A stretch of 44,671 bases of DNA. Origin: Alphaproteobacteria bacterium GM7ARS4 (lineage in GTDB: Bacteria > Pseudomonadota > Alphaproteobacteria > GM7ARS4). The notes under the pieces were generated by a model. It saw only the letters and a list, made by a program, of their open reading frames with translations. It did not search any database and was not told the DNA's origin. Of this stretch, positions 16,487-25,890 are shown piece by piece; within the stretch, counting starts at the first letter, position 1, and each line of letters begins with the position of its first letter. The stretch lies in assembly GCA_014332745.1 (NCBI GenBank), contig JACONL010000003.1, positions 106,775-151,445 on the forward strand, read 5' to 3'. The translations under genes were made by a program, and so were the position numbers.

Positions 16487-16825
16487 ATGACGGACGGGAC
16501 AGGTGTGACATTGACTGAGAAGGCGGCACAACGTATCACGGATATTGCCCGCAAGAAAAACAAGGGTGATGCGATGCTCAGAGTGTCCGTGCAGGGTGGA
16601 GGCTGTCAGGGGTTCTCCTATGTTTTTTCCTTTGACTCGGCACAAAGGGAGAATGACACGTTATTTTCACAGCATAATGCCAAACTTGTGATTGATCGTG
16701 ACTCTTTTGCGTTGCTTCAGGGGGCGCGCATCGACTTCGTGCAAGACCTCATGGGGGCGCGCTTTTCCATCGACAACCCGCAAGCCTCTTCTTCTTGTGG
16801 CTGTGGCAATTCCTTTAGCCTCTAG
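16487..16825 (+). CDS. erpA: A-type iron-sulfur cluster insertion protein (ErpA/HesB family)
   Basis: A 112-residue A-type carrier that delivers Fe-S clusters to apo-proteins. The three ligand cysteines are visible in GGGCQGFSYVF and in the C-terminal SSCGCGNSF (Cys-x-Cys). The ATG at 16487 is chosen because family members begin a few residues before VTLTEKAAQRI; the open frame extends 33 bp further without homology. xthA follows 14 bp downstream in the same direction, a usual alphaproteobacterial arrangement. IscA, SufA and ErpA are hard to separate by eye; position next to dgt and xthA favours ErpA. Confidence 0.88.
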   Translation: MTDGTGVTLTEKAAQRITDIARKKNKGDAMLRVSVQGGGCQGFSYVFSFDSAQRENDTLFSQHNAKLVIDRDSFALLQGARIDFVQDLMGARFSIDNPQASSSCGCGNSFSL

Positions 16826-16839
16826 GGAGTGTTGACGTT

Positions 16840-17697
16840 GTGGTGAGTGATGTGGATACGCTCACCATTGCCACGTGGAATGTCAATTCTGTGCGCGCTC
16901 GCATGGAGTCGCTCGTAGAGTGGCTTCGCCACCAAAGTCCGGACGTCGCCCTTTTGCAAGAGACAAAAATCCACCATGAGGCGGTGGACAAGGAGATTTT
17001 CGAGGATTTGGGGTATAACGTGGCGTTTTTTGGGCAAAAAGCGTGGAATGGCGTGGCGATTTTAAGCAAACGTCCTTTAGAGGATGTTCGTTATGGCTTT
17101 GAGCGTAAGGAATCGCCAGCCGAGACGAGGTCTATAGACCAGCCGTATCTGCATGCGCGTGTCATTGAGGGGTTGTGTCCCTTTGCCACAGGCATGATGC
17201 GCGTTGTCTCTATCTATGCGCCCATTGGCAACCCGTTAGGGAGCGATAAATATCAGAACAAGCTCTTGTTTATGGACGAGATGTATGACTATGTGCTGTC
17301 CCTCTTAGGGGAAGAGGGACATTTTGTGTTAGGGGGCGACTATAATGTCTTGTTAGAAGATAAGGACGCTGCCGATCGTGATGTCTTCGACGACGATGCG
17401 GTGGGGTCTTATGCCAGTATGGCGTCCATGCGCCGTATTATGCATTTGGGTGTCGTCGATAGCGTTCGGGCGCGCCATAGGGGAGAGGGGCATTATAGTT
17501 ATTGGGATTATCAAGATGGGGCATGGGAAAAGGACCATGGCATTCTCATCGATAGGCTGTTGTTATCTCCTCACAGCGCTGACTGCCTTCGTGAGAGTGG
17601 TATTATGCGTGAGATGCGAGGCAGAGGCGCACGAGGCGTATCACAAAACAAGCCTTCTGACCATGTTCCCGTCTGGTGTCGCCTGTCGTCTCCCTAG
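16840..17697 (+). CDS. xthA: Exodeoxyribonuclease III (AP endonuclease, XthA)
   Basis: A Mg-dependent 3'-5' exonuclease and abasic-site endonuclease of base excision repair. Active-site motifs in order: IATWNVNSVRARM, LLQETKI (metal-binding Glu), VSIYAPIGNPLGSDKY, GGDYNVLLEDKD (Asp and Asn), YSYWDYQ, DHGILIDRLLL and the C-terminal KPSDHVPVW with the catalytic Asp-His. The usual Asn in the PNG turn is replaced by Ile (APIG). Length 285 exceeds the usual 260-270. The start is GTG (16840 or 16843) behind AGGGAG. It ends 15 bp from the convergent iron-sulfur/TPP fusion gene. Confidence 0.93.
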   Translation: MVSDVDTLTIATWNVNSVRARMESLVEWLRHQSPDVALLQETKIHHEAVDKEIFEDLGYNVAFFGQKAWNGVAILSKRPLEDVRYGFERKESPAETRSIDQPYLHARVIEGLCPFATGMMRVVSIYAPIGNPLGSDKYQNKLLFMDEMYDYVLSLLGEEGHFVLGGDYNVLLEDKDAADRDVFDDDAVGSYASMASMRRIMHLGVVDSVRARHRGEGHYSYWDYQDGAWEKDHGILIDRLLLSPHSADCLRESGIMREMRGRGARGVSQNKPSDHVPVWCRLSSP

Positions 17698-17712
17698 GGA
17701 TGTGGCCTCAAG

Positions 17713-20373
17713 CTAAATCAGCATGGGGTCGGTGACGATATCGATGAGGGCTGGACCTGAGGAGGCGAGGGCGTCACGCATGGCGTTATCCAATTGCTTG
17801 ATTCTGTCGACGCGTATGCCTTTTCCACCACACTGGGTAGCAAATTGTGCGAAGTCGGGATTATGGAGGCTTGTCTGCCAGACGTCCCAGCGTCCGTCCC
17901 TTTGTTCTTTCGATATTTTTCCTAATTCATTATTGTTGAGAAGGATATGGGTGATAGCCATGCGATATTTGACGGCTGTGGTGAATTCGGCAAGATACTG
18001 CCCTAGGCCACCATCGCCGCTAATAGAGATAATGGGGCGTGGCTGTTCTTGTGTTTGTTCATAAGCCCATGCGCCCATGGCGGCGGGGAAGGAGAAGCCG
18101 ATAGAGCCTAGATAGCCAGACATGAGGATTGTTTGTGCAGTGCATTCGAAATAGCGTCCAAAGGAATAGGTATTATTGCCCACATCCACGGCGATCACGG
18201 CGTTGTGAGGGATATGACGGGAGAGCACATCGAAGAGCGCTGCTGCGTTGACACCTTTTTTATTATCTTCGCGTCCGCGCCTTTTTTTCTCTTCCCGCCA
18301 GAGCGCCCATCGCGCCTTGATGTCTTGGCGTTGGTCTATGCATGCTGTCTGTTGCGGTAGTGCGTTGAGGAGGCGCTGTGCTGTCGTGCGAATATCGCCC
18401 CAGATAGGGAGGGTCACGGGGTGAAATTTTGCCAGCGCCATGCGGTCAAAATCGACTTGGATGATGGGTTTGCTCTTATCGATTCCCGTATGGTCTGAGA
18501 AAGACGCTCCGAAGGCGATGATAAGGTCGCTTTCATTCATGAGCCAGCTCGCGATGGGTGTTCCGCTACGTCCCAAGACGCCAGCGGCGAGGGGGTCGCT
18601 ATCGGGAATGATACCCTTTGCCTTAAAGCTCGTCATGATGGGGGCGTTGATTTTGTCGGCGAGGGCGCGCATGTCGTCCATGCTGTCTCGCGCCACACCA
18701 TGGCCTAAGATGATAACGGGGCGTCGGGCGTGGCCTATTCTATAGGTGGCTTCTGTGATGTCGCGTTCATCTGGTGCGATATGGGTGCGCGCGATACGTC
18801 CTCTGGGCGAGGAAGCGACGCTTTTTTTGTCGGCAGGGATATTTTGCACTTCGTCTGGAAAGATAAGATGGGCAACGTCTCGCCGCACGATGGCGTTTTT
18901 CATGGCGAGGGACATGAGGTCGGCATGGCGGCTTGTATGGAGGACGGTGTGATTAAAGGGCGCGACTGCTTCGAAGGCGGAACTTTGGTCTATTTCTTGG
19001 AAGGCGCCGGGACCCAGCACTTGGGTATTGACTTGTCCTGTGAGGGCGAGGAGGGGAGCTCTATCGATATGGGCGTCCCATAGTCCTGTGAGCAGGTTGG
19101 TCGCGCCGGGGCCAGCGATGGTGAGGCATGCGGCAGGCTTACCGCTGAGTTTCCCATAAGCCGAGCATGCAAACGCCGCTGCGCCCTCATGGCGAATGCC
19201 AATAAAGGTGAGACGCCCTTTTTCCTCTTCTATGCGGATGGCGTCCGCCAGGCCAAGATTGGAGTGTCCGACCATCCCAAAGACATGGCGTACGCCCCAT
19301 GCGACCATCGTCTCGACCATGACGTTTGATATGGTGCGTGGCATGGCGAGGGATTCTTGGACAGCGACATAAATGCCGTCATCTCGGCACTCCACAGGAT
19401 AGGCGGCGACATCGTCATAGCCAGAGCCTTTGCGCGCTTTCCCGTTGATAGGGTCGAAATCCCATCCATGCCATGGACAGCGTAGGTAGCATTTCTCGAT
19501 ACTTCCCTCACCGAGAGGCCCGCCTTGATGGGGACAGCGATTCTTTAAAGCGCCATATTGTCCCTGAAAATGCGTCAAGGCGATGGTTTGTTTGCCCGCT
19601 GTTACCGTCCGCACGCGCCCTTCAGGCAGGCTTCCTTTGTCCGCCACTTTATACCAGACGGTGCGCGTCTCTTCTGGCGTGGGCTGGCGATGGGTTATGC
19701 TCAGGGTCGCATCATCGTCTTGGAAATCCTTATACCAGTGGCTTCCATCGCAAAAAGGCTTGTTCGTTGATGCGCCACATCGGCAGAGAGCATAACGCCT
19801 TTTATCAGCGCCCTTTCCCCATTGTCCCTGCTCGTGTGTTTGAAGGTCAATAGCGCCTTCTACGTGGAACGGGCCATCTTTGCTGACGGTGATACGCGCT
19901 GTCCCATGGTCTGTTGCTGAAGAGGCTTTGTTCTTGAGCGTATAACGCAAAGCGCCAGATGGGCATTGTTGGATGACGTTGATAATGTCTTGGGTTTTTG
20001 CGCCATCGGGGTCGATCCACGGCTCGATGCCCATGCGCCAAACGCTTTTGAGTGTCTCTGTGCATATGCCCGCATGGGAGCATATGGCGCGATTATCGTG
20101 AATGGTGATATGTTTGCCTTCATAGGCGTCATCATGGTCTGGAATGTGGCGTTTTTGGCATGCGCTCGTAAAGCCAATTTTTTTATGGCTTCCGTCGCAA
20201 TAGGGCTTATCGTGCGATGCGCCACATCGGCAGAGGGAGAGGACGTTCTTTTTTGGGTAGGCGTCTCCCGTCCAATCGTAGAGAGGAGGGGGATTCTTAA
20301 CAACAAGGGGCCCGTCTGTCACAGGGGCGATGGTGGCTGCTGCGCTCTGTTTTTTTTCTGTTGTCTCGGACAT
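17713..20373 (-). CDS. CDGSH / ferredoxin-like / CDGSH / Rieske / thiamine-diphosphate fusion enzyme
   Basis: One uninterrupted 886-residue frame. Order: CDGSH iron-sulfur domain (CRCGASHDKPYCDGSH, 48-63); mono-cluster ferredoxin-like Fer4_19 domain (CSHAGIC 98-104, CPSGAL from 137); second CDGSH (CRCGASTNKPFCDGSH, 197-212); Rieske 2Fe-2S domain (CPH 280-282, CPWH 299-302); then a complete TPP enzyme of the acetolactate synthase/pyruvate oxidase superfamily. The last shows the catalytic Glu in GIRHEGAAAF (E396), AGPGATNLLTGL, a central cofactor-type domain (about 540-680) and the TPP/Mg motif from GDGG (786) to LLNNNELG. It probably decarboxylates a 2-oxo acid and passes electrons to the Fe-S centres. 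Substrate unknown. It follows ilvD by 37 bp. Confidence 0.9.
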   Translation of the reverse strand: MSETTEKKQSAAATIAPVTDGPLVVKNPPPLYDWTGDAYPKKNVLSLCRCGASHDKPYCDGSHKKIGFTSACQKRHIPDHDDAYEGKHITIHDNRAICSHAGICTETLKSVWRMGIEPWIDPDGAKTQDIINVIQQCPSGALRYTLKNKASSATDHGTARITVSKDGPFHVEGAIDLQTHEQGQWGKGADKRRYALCRCGASTNKPFCDGSHWYKDFQDDDATLSITHRQPTPEETRTVWYKVADKGSLPEGRVRTVTAGKQTIALTHFQGQYGALKNRCPHQGGPLGEGSIEKCYLRCPWHGWDFDPINGKARKGSGYDDVAAYPVECRDDGIYVAVQESLAMPRTISNVMVETMVAWGVRHVFGMVGHSNLGLADAIRIEEEKGRLTFIGIRHEGAAAFACSAYGKLSGKPAACLTIAGPGATNLLTGLWDAHIDRAPLLALTGQVNTQVLGPGAFQEIDQSSAFEAVAPFNHTVLHTSRHADLMSLAMKNAIVRRDVAHLIFPDEVQNIPADKKSVASSPRGRIARTHIAPDERDITEATYRIGHARRPVIILGHGVARDSMDDMRALADKINAPIMTSFKAKGIIPDSDPLAAGVLGRSGTPIASWLMNESDLIIAFGASFSDHTGIDKSKPIIQVDFDRMALAKFHPVTLPIWGDIRTTAQRLLNALPQQTACIDQRQDIKARWALWREEKKRRGREDNKKGVNAAALFDVLSRHIPHNAVIAVDVGNNTYSFGRYFECTAQTILMSGYLGSIGFSFPAAMGAWAYEQTQEQPRPIISISGDGGLGQYLAEFTTAVKYRMAITHILLNNNELGKISKEQRDGRWDVWQTSLHNPDFAQFATQCGGKGIRVDRIKQLDNAMRDALASSGPALIDIVTDPMLI

Positions 20374-20410
20374 GTTTCAGTGGCAGGGTTCAGTGGCGGG
20401 GGCAGGGGTG

Positions 20411-22285
20411 CTATGGCTGTGTTTTATGGAGTAAGGCGTGTATGGTATCTGTTGACCGCACTGCTCCATAGGATGCCGATGTGGTGAGGGCAGCATAAGC
20501 TTTGAGGGCGTCACTGACCTTGCGGGGACGTGCGTGGACAGGTTTCCACCCTCCATCGTTACGTGCGTGCATTTTTTCTCGCCTTTGTTGCATTTCTTTG
20601 TCGGATATATCGAGCGTGATGAGACGTTGGGGAATGTCAATGATAATACGGTCGCCTTGCTCGATGAGGGCGAGGTTTCCCCCCTCAGCGGCTTCTGGTG
20701 ATATATGCCCTATGGAGAGGCCTGATGTCCCTCCTGAGAATCGCCCATCGGTGATGAGTGCGCATGAACGGCCAAGGTTCTTTGATTTTAGGTAGCTCGT
20801 GGGGTAGAGCATTTCTTGCATGCCCGGTCCTCCTTTTGGCCCTTCATAGCGTATGACGATGACGGCGCCTGCTTGGACGTCATCATTGAGGATACCATTG
20901 ACGGCGCTCTCTTGGCTTTCGAAGATATGGGCTGGTCCTTCAAAGGTAAAGAGCTCTTCATCGACACCGGCTGTTTTCACAATACATCCTTCTGTGGCGA
21001 TATTTCCTGTGAGCACGGCAAGCCCGCCATCTTTGCTATAGGCGTGGTCGCTATGGCGTATGCATCCTGTTTTTCTATCTTGGTCGAGGGCGTTGTAGCG
21101 TTTATCTTGGGAGAAGGCTTGTTGCGTGGGTACGCGCCCCGGCGCGGCAAGATAGAATCGCTTGCAGTGGTCGTCATGGCTTTGGTCAATATCCCATTGT
21201 TGAAGAGCATGCAAAAGTGTCTCACTATGGACGGTCGGGACGTGGGTATGGAGAAGGTTTTTCTCTTGTAGTCGTCCGAGGACGGCATAGACGCCGCCGG
21301 CGCGATGGAAATCTTCCATGTGATAGTCAGAACTGGGGGCGATTTTGCACAGATTGGGGACGGCGCGCGACAATCTGTCGATGTCTTTGATGGTAAAGGG
21401 GCACTCACCTTCATAGGCAGCGGCGAGAAGATGGAGAACGGTGTTGGTTGAGCCTCCCATGGCGATGTCGAGGGACATGGCATTCTGGAAAGCCTGATAG
21501 CTGGCGATGGCGCGGGGAAGGGCGTTTTGATTGTTCTGTTCGTAGAATTGCTTTGCCAATTCTACGATACGATGTCCCGCTTGAATGAAGAGCTTTTCGC
21601 GCTCCACATGGGTCGCCAAGAGACTCCCATTGCCGGGTAACGCAAGGCCAATGGCTTCCGTGAGGCAATTCATGGAATTGGCGGTAAACATGCCAGAGCA
21701 TGAGCCACATGTAGGGCATGCGCTACGTTCATAAGCCAGCACATCGTCGTCGCTCGTGTCGGGATTGGCGGCTTGCACCATCGCATCGACGAGGTCAAGG
21801 GCCTTCTTTTCGCCTTGGATTGTCGCTTCGCCAGCTTCCATAGGCCCGCCAGAGACGAAGATGGCGGGGATATTGAGGCGCATGGCCGCCATGAACATGC
21901 CAGGGGTGATTTTGTCGCAATTGGATATGCAGACAAGAGCATCGGCACAATGGGCGTTCGCCATATACTCTACGGAGTCAGCAATAATTTCTCGCGAAGG
22001 GAGAGAGTAGAGCATACCATCATGGCCCATAGCGATGCCATCATCGACGGCAATGCTGTTGAATTCTCGCCCTACGCCTCCTGCTTTGGCGATGGCGTCA
22101 CAGACCAATTGTCCTACGTCCTTGAGATGGACGTGGCCTGGCACGAATTGGGTAAAGGAATTGGCAACGGCGATAATGGGTTTTTCGAAATCCTCGTCAC
22201 GCATGCCTGTTGCCCGCCACAGCCCGCGCGCCCCCGCCATGTGACGCCCATGAGTCGTTGTGCGTGAGCGATAGGCTTTTGTCAT
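20411..22285 (-). CDS. ilvD: Dihydroxy-acid dehydratase
   Basis: An Fe-S dehydratase converting 2,3-dihydroxy acids to 2-oxo acids in valine, isoleucine and pantothenate synthesis. At 624 residues it has the length of the E. coli type. Cluster and substrate motifs are [16 protein letters not shown] (about 122-137) and [19 protein letters not shown] (about 190-208). Further marks are [13 protein letters not shown] and [27 protein letters not shown] near the C-terminus. It lies between the alpha/beta hydrolase gene (42 bp upstream) and the fusion enzyme (37 bp downstream), all minus strand. No ilvB/ilvH/ilvC genes are in view. Confidence 0.96.
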   Translation of the reverse strand: MTKAYRSRTTTHGRHMAGARGLWRATGMRDEDFEKPIIAVANSFTQFVPGHVHLKDVGQLVCDAIAKAGGVGREFNSIAVDDGIAMGHDGMLYSLPSREIIADSVEYMANAHCADALVCISNCDKITPGMFMAAMRLNIPAIFVSGGPMEAGEATIQGEKKALDLVDAMVQAANPDTSDDDVLAYERSACPTCGSCSGMFTANSMNCLTEAIGLALPGNGSLLATHVEREKLFIQAGHRIVELAKQFYEQNNQNALPRAIASYQAFQNAMSLDIAMGGSTNTVLHLLAAAYEGECPFTIKDIDRLSRAVPNLCKIAPSSDYHMEDFHRAGGVYAVLGRLQEKNLLHTHVPTVHSETLLHALQQWDIDQSHDDHCKRFYLAAPGRVPTQQAFSQDKRYNALDQDRKTGCIRHSDHAYSKDGGLAVLTGNIATEGCIVKTAGVDEELFTFEGPAHIFESQESAVNGILNDDVQAGAVIVIRYEGPKGGPGMQEMLYPTSYLKSKNLGRSCALITDGRFSGGTSGLSIGHISPEAAEGGNLALIEQGDRIIIDIPQRLITLDISDKEMQQRREKMHARNDGGWKPVHARPRKVSDALKAYAALTTSASYGAVRSTDTIHALLHKTQP

Positions 22286-22327
22286 ACGCTTCTCCTGAGA
22301 TTTCAGATGATGACGTCTTTCCGTTGA

Positions 22328-23158
22328 CTATAAGCTATGATGGGAGGAAATGCCATGCTCTTGATAAAATGCCATCACCGCCTGCCAAAAAAGGGTGCGT
22401 TGTTCGAACATCATAAAGTGCCCTGCGCCTTCGATGGCATGTAAGGGCATGCCGTCATGGCGTAGGCGGCGCGTATTGTCTTCTATCTCCGATTCAGCGC
22501 CATAGAGATAGAGTGTTGGGCTGGACATCATCTTATAGAAGGCATAGAGCTGTCCGCTTGACGACCATCTTGTCGTGGATTGGGCGTAGGCGTGAAAGGC
22601 GTCCGCGCGCGTTTCTTTCAGCGCCATTCCCCATCGCCTTGTGGATGGGTTGTCTGACGTGCATGCGCGTTCTAAGAGGCGTGGAAAACGCCTATGGATA
22701 AAGTCCTCTCTCTCGTAGGATGCCGCTCGCCTGCTGATGAGCTTGCCATCATGGGGTGATAGATTGCCTTCAGCGCAAATGAGAGAGCCAATGGTGATAC
22801 CATCCTTTTTTTGTAAGGCGCGCTGTGCCATGAGCAGAGCGATAGCGCCTCCCATAGAGTGGGCGACGATATGGATATGGGTATGTCCGTGTCTTTGCAG
22901 GCTTGTGCTGAGCCAGCGCGCCACCGCCACAAGGGTATAGGGTCCCTGATAGGCTTCGATGTCTCCATAGACCATGTCCCCTTTGCTGTGTCTCTTTTTC
23001 CGTTGACGAATGCCATGAGCAATGCCATGGGCGGGGAGGTTCGGTATAAGGCATGGCGCGCCTTGAAAGAAACGCATGGTTTGTGCGTCCTCGAAGCACT
23101 GAGCGTTGTCACCTAATCCATGGAGAAAGAGGAAGGAAGACAAGGACAATGCCGTCAC
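22328..23158 (-). CDS. Alpha/beta-hydrolase fold protein
   Basis: A 276-residue serine hydrolase-like protein. The oxyanion region is FLFLHGLGDNAQCF (residues 10-23), the nucleophile elbow is VAHSMGGAIAL (Ser near 98), and the catalytic histidine is in EGAGHFMMFE near 250. The acid is likely in YGAESEIED. There is no signal peptide, so it acts in the cytoplasm. It begins 8 bp after the valS stop and precedes ilvD by 42 bp, so it is probably read in the same transcript. Substrate cannot be deduced; esterase, thioesterase or lipase-like activity is possible. Confidence 0.8.
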   Translation of the reverse strand: MTALSLSSFLFLHGLGDNAQCFEDAQTMRFFQGAPCLIPNLPAHGIAHGIRQRKKRHSKGDMVYGDIEAYQGPYTLVAVARWLSTSLQRHGHTHIHIVAHSMGGAIALLMAQRALQKKDGITIGSLICAEGNLSPHDGKLISRRAASYEREDFIHRRFPRLLERACTSDNPSTRRWGMALKETRADAFHAYAQSTTRWSSSGQLYAFYKMMSSPTLYLYGAESEIEDNTRRLRHDGMPLHAIEGAGHFMMFEQRTLFWQAVMAFYQEHGISSHHSL

Positions 23159-23166
23159 AGGGGCTT

Positions 23167-25863
23167 TTACGAACGTTTGAGGCGATGGATGATTCGCTCG
23201 AAATGGCGATAGGCGTCATGGTGCTTCTGCCATTGTTCTGTTTTTTCTTGGAGGATGGCCGCGGGGGCATTTTTCACGAATCCTTCATGATCCAATCTTG
23301 TGCGTAAGGCGAGGGCTTTTTCTTTATGGCTATGCATCGATTTCGAGAGTCGCGCCTGTAAGGCGTCCATATCCACATGGTGAGACAGGCCTATGGCAAA
23401 GAGAGAGCCATCCACAAAAAATTCGATGGCATGGCGGGGGTGGGTCTCCTTGTTGGCGATGTCGGTGATAGTCTCTATGGGGCATAGATGGGAGAGGAGT
23501 TTGTGGTGTGTTGTGAGGGCAGTCCTATGGTTATCGGACGCTTGTATGATGTGCAGTGATATAGGCTCTTTTGGTGATTGCTGGAGGTCTTGCATGAGGC
23601 TTCGCACATGGTGTGTCAGTGTGAAGATAAAGTCGATGGCGTGGGTATTATCATGAGCATTGTCATAAGTGTTGTTAGGGGTGTCTCTATGCGGTTTTTG
23701 CCTCAGCGTTTTGGTGGGTGTCGTCCTTTTGATGAGGGCTGGTGCGTCTTTTGCTTTGAGTACACGCCAGATATGCTCGCTCACGAAGGGCATGAAGGGG
23801 TAGAGGGCATGGAGCATGTGGCAGAAGACATATCCCATGACGTTGCGCGTTTCATGGTGTGTAGGCTCGTCTTCATGGGTGAGGAGAGACTTCACGCCCT
23901 CAATATAGTTATCGCACAGGTCTGACCATATGAAGTGGTAGAGCGCTTGTGCGGCTTGGTCGAAGCGTCCATTGTCGAGTTCATCACCGACTGCATGGAG
24001 CATATGGTGTAGTTTATGGATGATCCACTGATTGAGGGGGTGGCGATATTGTGGGCTCGTGTCGGGGGTGCATGTGATGGCATGGAGCGTACAGAAACGT
24101 GCGGCATTCCATATTTTTGTTGTAAAATTGCGGTATCCTTGGATACGTGATGTGCTGAGGCGGACATCTCTTCCGGGAATAGCGGAAGCTGCCATCGTAA
24201 AACGCAAGGCGTCTGCGCCATAGGAGTCGATGGTTGCAAGGGGGTCGATGACATTGCCTTTGGACTTCGACATTTTTTGTCCCTGTTCGTCCCGCACGAG
24301 GGCATGGACATAGACATGGCGAAATGGGACATCTCCTGTGAAATGGAGTCCCATCATCGCCATGCGGGCGACCCAGAAGAAAAGAATGTCGAATCCTGTC
24401 ACGAGGACGTTGTTAGGATAGAAGGTTTTTAATTCTGCTGTTGCTGATGGCCAGCCTAAGGTTGAAAAGGGCCAGAGGGAGGAGGAAAACCACGTATCGA
24501 GGACATCCTCTTCTTGGGTTAATGGGGGGATGATTGCTGTTTTGTAATGGGTGCGCGCCTGTTGTTCGGCATGGGCTTGTGTGTTGGCGACAAAGATTGT
24601 GCCATCTGGAGCGTGCCATGCGGGAATGCGATGTCCCCAACGTATCTGTCTTGATATGCACCATGGCTGGATATTGTCGAGCCATTGTAGGTATGTTTTG
24701 CGCCATGTGGCGGGTGTGAATGTCATGTCGCCGCTCTCGACGGCGCGTATGGCTTTGGGGGCAAGGCGCGGCGCATCGACAAACCATTGGTCTGTGAGCC
24801 ATGGTTCGATAATGGCGTGGGATCTATCACCGTGGGGCGTTGGGATGCTGGTCGTTTCGATATGGTCTATATGTCCTTGCTGTGTGAGCGCCTCGATGAG
24901 CGCTTTCCGTGCTTGGAATCGTTCCATGCCACGCCATGGTTTTGGCACGTTATCGTTGTAGTGCGCCCTTGAGTCGAAGACATTGATGAGGGGGAGGTTG
25001 TGGCGTTGTCCTACATCGAAATCGTTCATGTCATGGGCGGGTGTAATCTTCACGGCGCCAGAGCCTTTTTCGGGGTCAGCATGGGGGTCGGCAATGATAG
25101 GGATTGTCCTATGGAAGAGGGGAAGAATGCACTGACATCCAATCCATTGTTGATAGCGTGGGTCATCGGGATGGACGGCGATGGCGGTATCGCCCGCCAT
25201 GGTCTCAGGGCGTGTCGTGGCGATGATGATAGCGTGGGATGGCTTATGGGCGAGAGGATAGCGTATATACCATAGGTGTCCTTGTCGGTCTTTCGTTTCT
25301 ACTTCGAGGTCGGAGATCGCTGTTTCGAGGACGGGATCCCAATTGACAAGGCGTTTGCCTCGATAGATGAGTCCTTGTGCGTGCAGGGTCGTGAACGCAT
25401 GGAGCACAGCGTGAGACAGGCCGTCATCGAGGGTAAAACGTTCCCTCTGCCAATCAGGCGAAGCGCCAAGGCGACGCAATTGAGCGGTGATCTTCCCACC
25501 CGAACGTTCTTTCCATGCCCATATATGCGCGAGGAGTTCGTCCCTTGTGAGGGATGACGGGTCTTGATGGCGTGATGCCAGTTGCCTCTCGACGAGGGCT
25601 TGGGTGGCAATCCCTGCGTGGTCTGTTCCCGGCTGCCATAAGGTGCGCTCACCTTGCATGCGGTGGTAACGGACGAGGATGTCCTGAAGAGTCATATTGA
25701 GGGCATGCCCCATGTGAAGCGACCCCGTCACATTGGGGGGCGGCATCATCATACAGAATGCTTTGCTCTCCTTATTCTGGTGCGGCGCAAACAAGCCGCT
25801 TTCTTCTTCTTCCTGATAGAGTGCTTGTTCTATAGCCTGATGTTGATAGGTTTTCGCGAGCAT
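23167..25863 (-). CDS. valS: Valyl-tRNA synthetase
   Basis: A class I synthetase charging tRNA-Val and editing mischarged threonine. HIGH motif PPPNVTGSLHMGHALN (H50-M-G-H53), an editing (CP1) domain with ATTRPETMAGDTAIAVHP, WCISRQIRWGHRIPAW, and the KMSKS loop GQKMSKSKGNVIDP in the middle of the protein. The C-terminal part holds the anticodon-binding helices and a short coiled-coil arm near the end (DALQARLSKSMHSHKEKALALRTRL split over about 840-865). Length 898 is normal for bacteria. It follows the popZ-like gene by 27 bp, a conserved alphaproteobacterial pairing. Confidence 0.96.
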   Translation of the reverse strand: MLAKTYQHQAIEQALYQEEEESGLFAPHQNKESKAFCMMMPPPNVTGSLHMGHALNMTLQDILVRYHRMQGERTLWQPGTDHAGIATQALVERQLASRHQDPSSLTRDELLAHIWAWKERSGGKITAQLRRLGASPDWQRERFTLDDGLSHAVLHAFTTLHAQGLIYRGKRLVNWDPVLETAISDLEVETKDRQGHLWYIRYPLAHKPSHAIIIATTRPETMAGDTAIAVHPDDPRYQQWIGCQCILPLFHRTIPIIADPHADPEKGSGAVKITPAHDMNDFDVGQRHNLPLINVFDSRAHYNDNVPKPWRGMERFQARKALIEALTQQGHIDHIETTSIPTPHGDRSHAIIEPWLTDQWFVDAPRLAPKAIRAVESGDMTFTPATWRKTYLQWLDNIQPWCISRQIRWGHRIPAWHAPDGTIFVANTQAHAEQQARTHYKTAIIPPLTQEEDVLDTWFSSSLWPFSTLGWPSATAELKTFYPNNVLVTGFDILFFWVARMAMMGLHFTGDVPFRHVYVHALVRDEQGQKMSKSKGNVIDPLATIDSYGADALRFTMAASAIPGRDVRLSTSRIQGYRNFTTKIWNAARFCTLHAITCTPDTSPQYRHPLNQWIIHKLHHMLHAVGDELDNGRFDQAAQALYHFIWSDLCDNYIEGVKSLLTHEDEPTHHETRNVMGYVFCHMLHALYPFMPFVSEHIWRVLKAKDAPALIKRTTPTKTLRQKPHRDTPNNTYDNAHDNTHAIDFIFTLTHHVRSLMQDLQQSPKEPISLHIIQASDNHRTALTTHHKLLSHLCPIETITDIANKETHPRHAIEFFVDGSLFAIGLSHHVDMDALQARLSKSMHSHKEKALALRTRLDHEGFVKNAPAAILQEKTEQWQKHHDAYRHFERIIHRLKRS

Positions 25864-25890
25864 ACAGAACGGATATGGAAAGAGGTAAGA

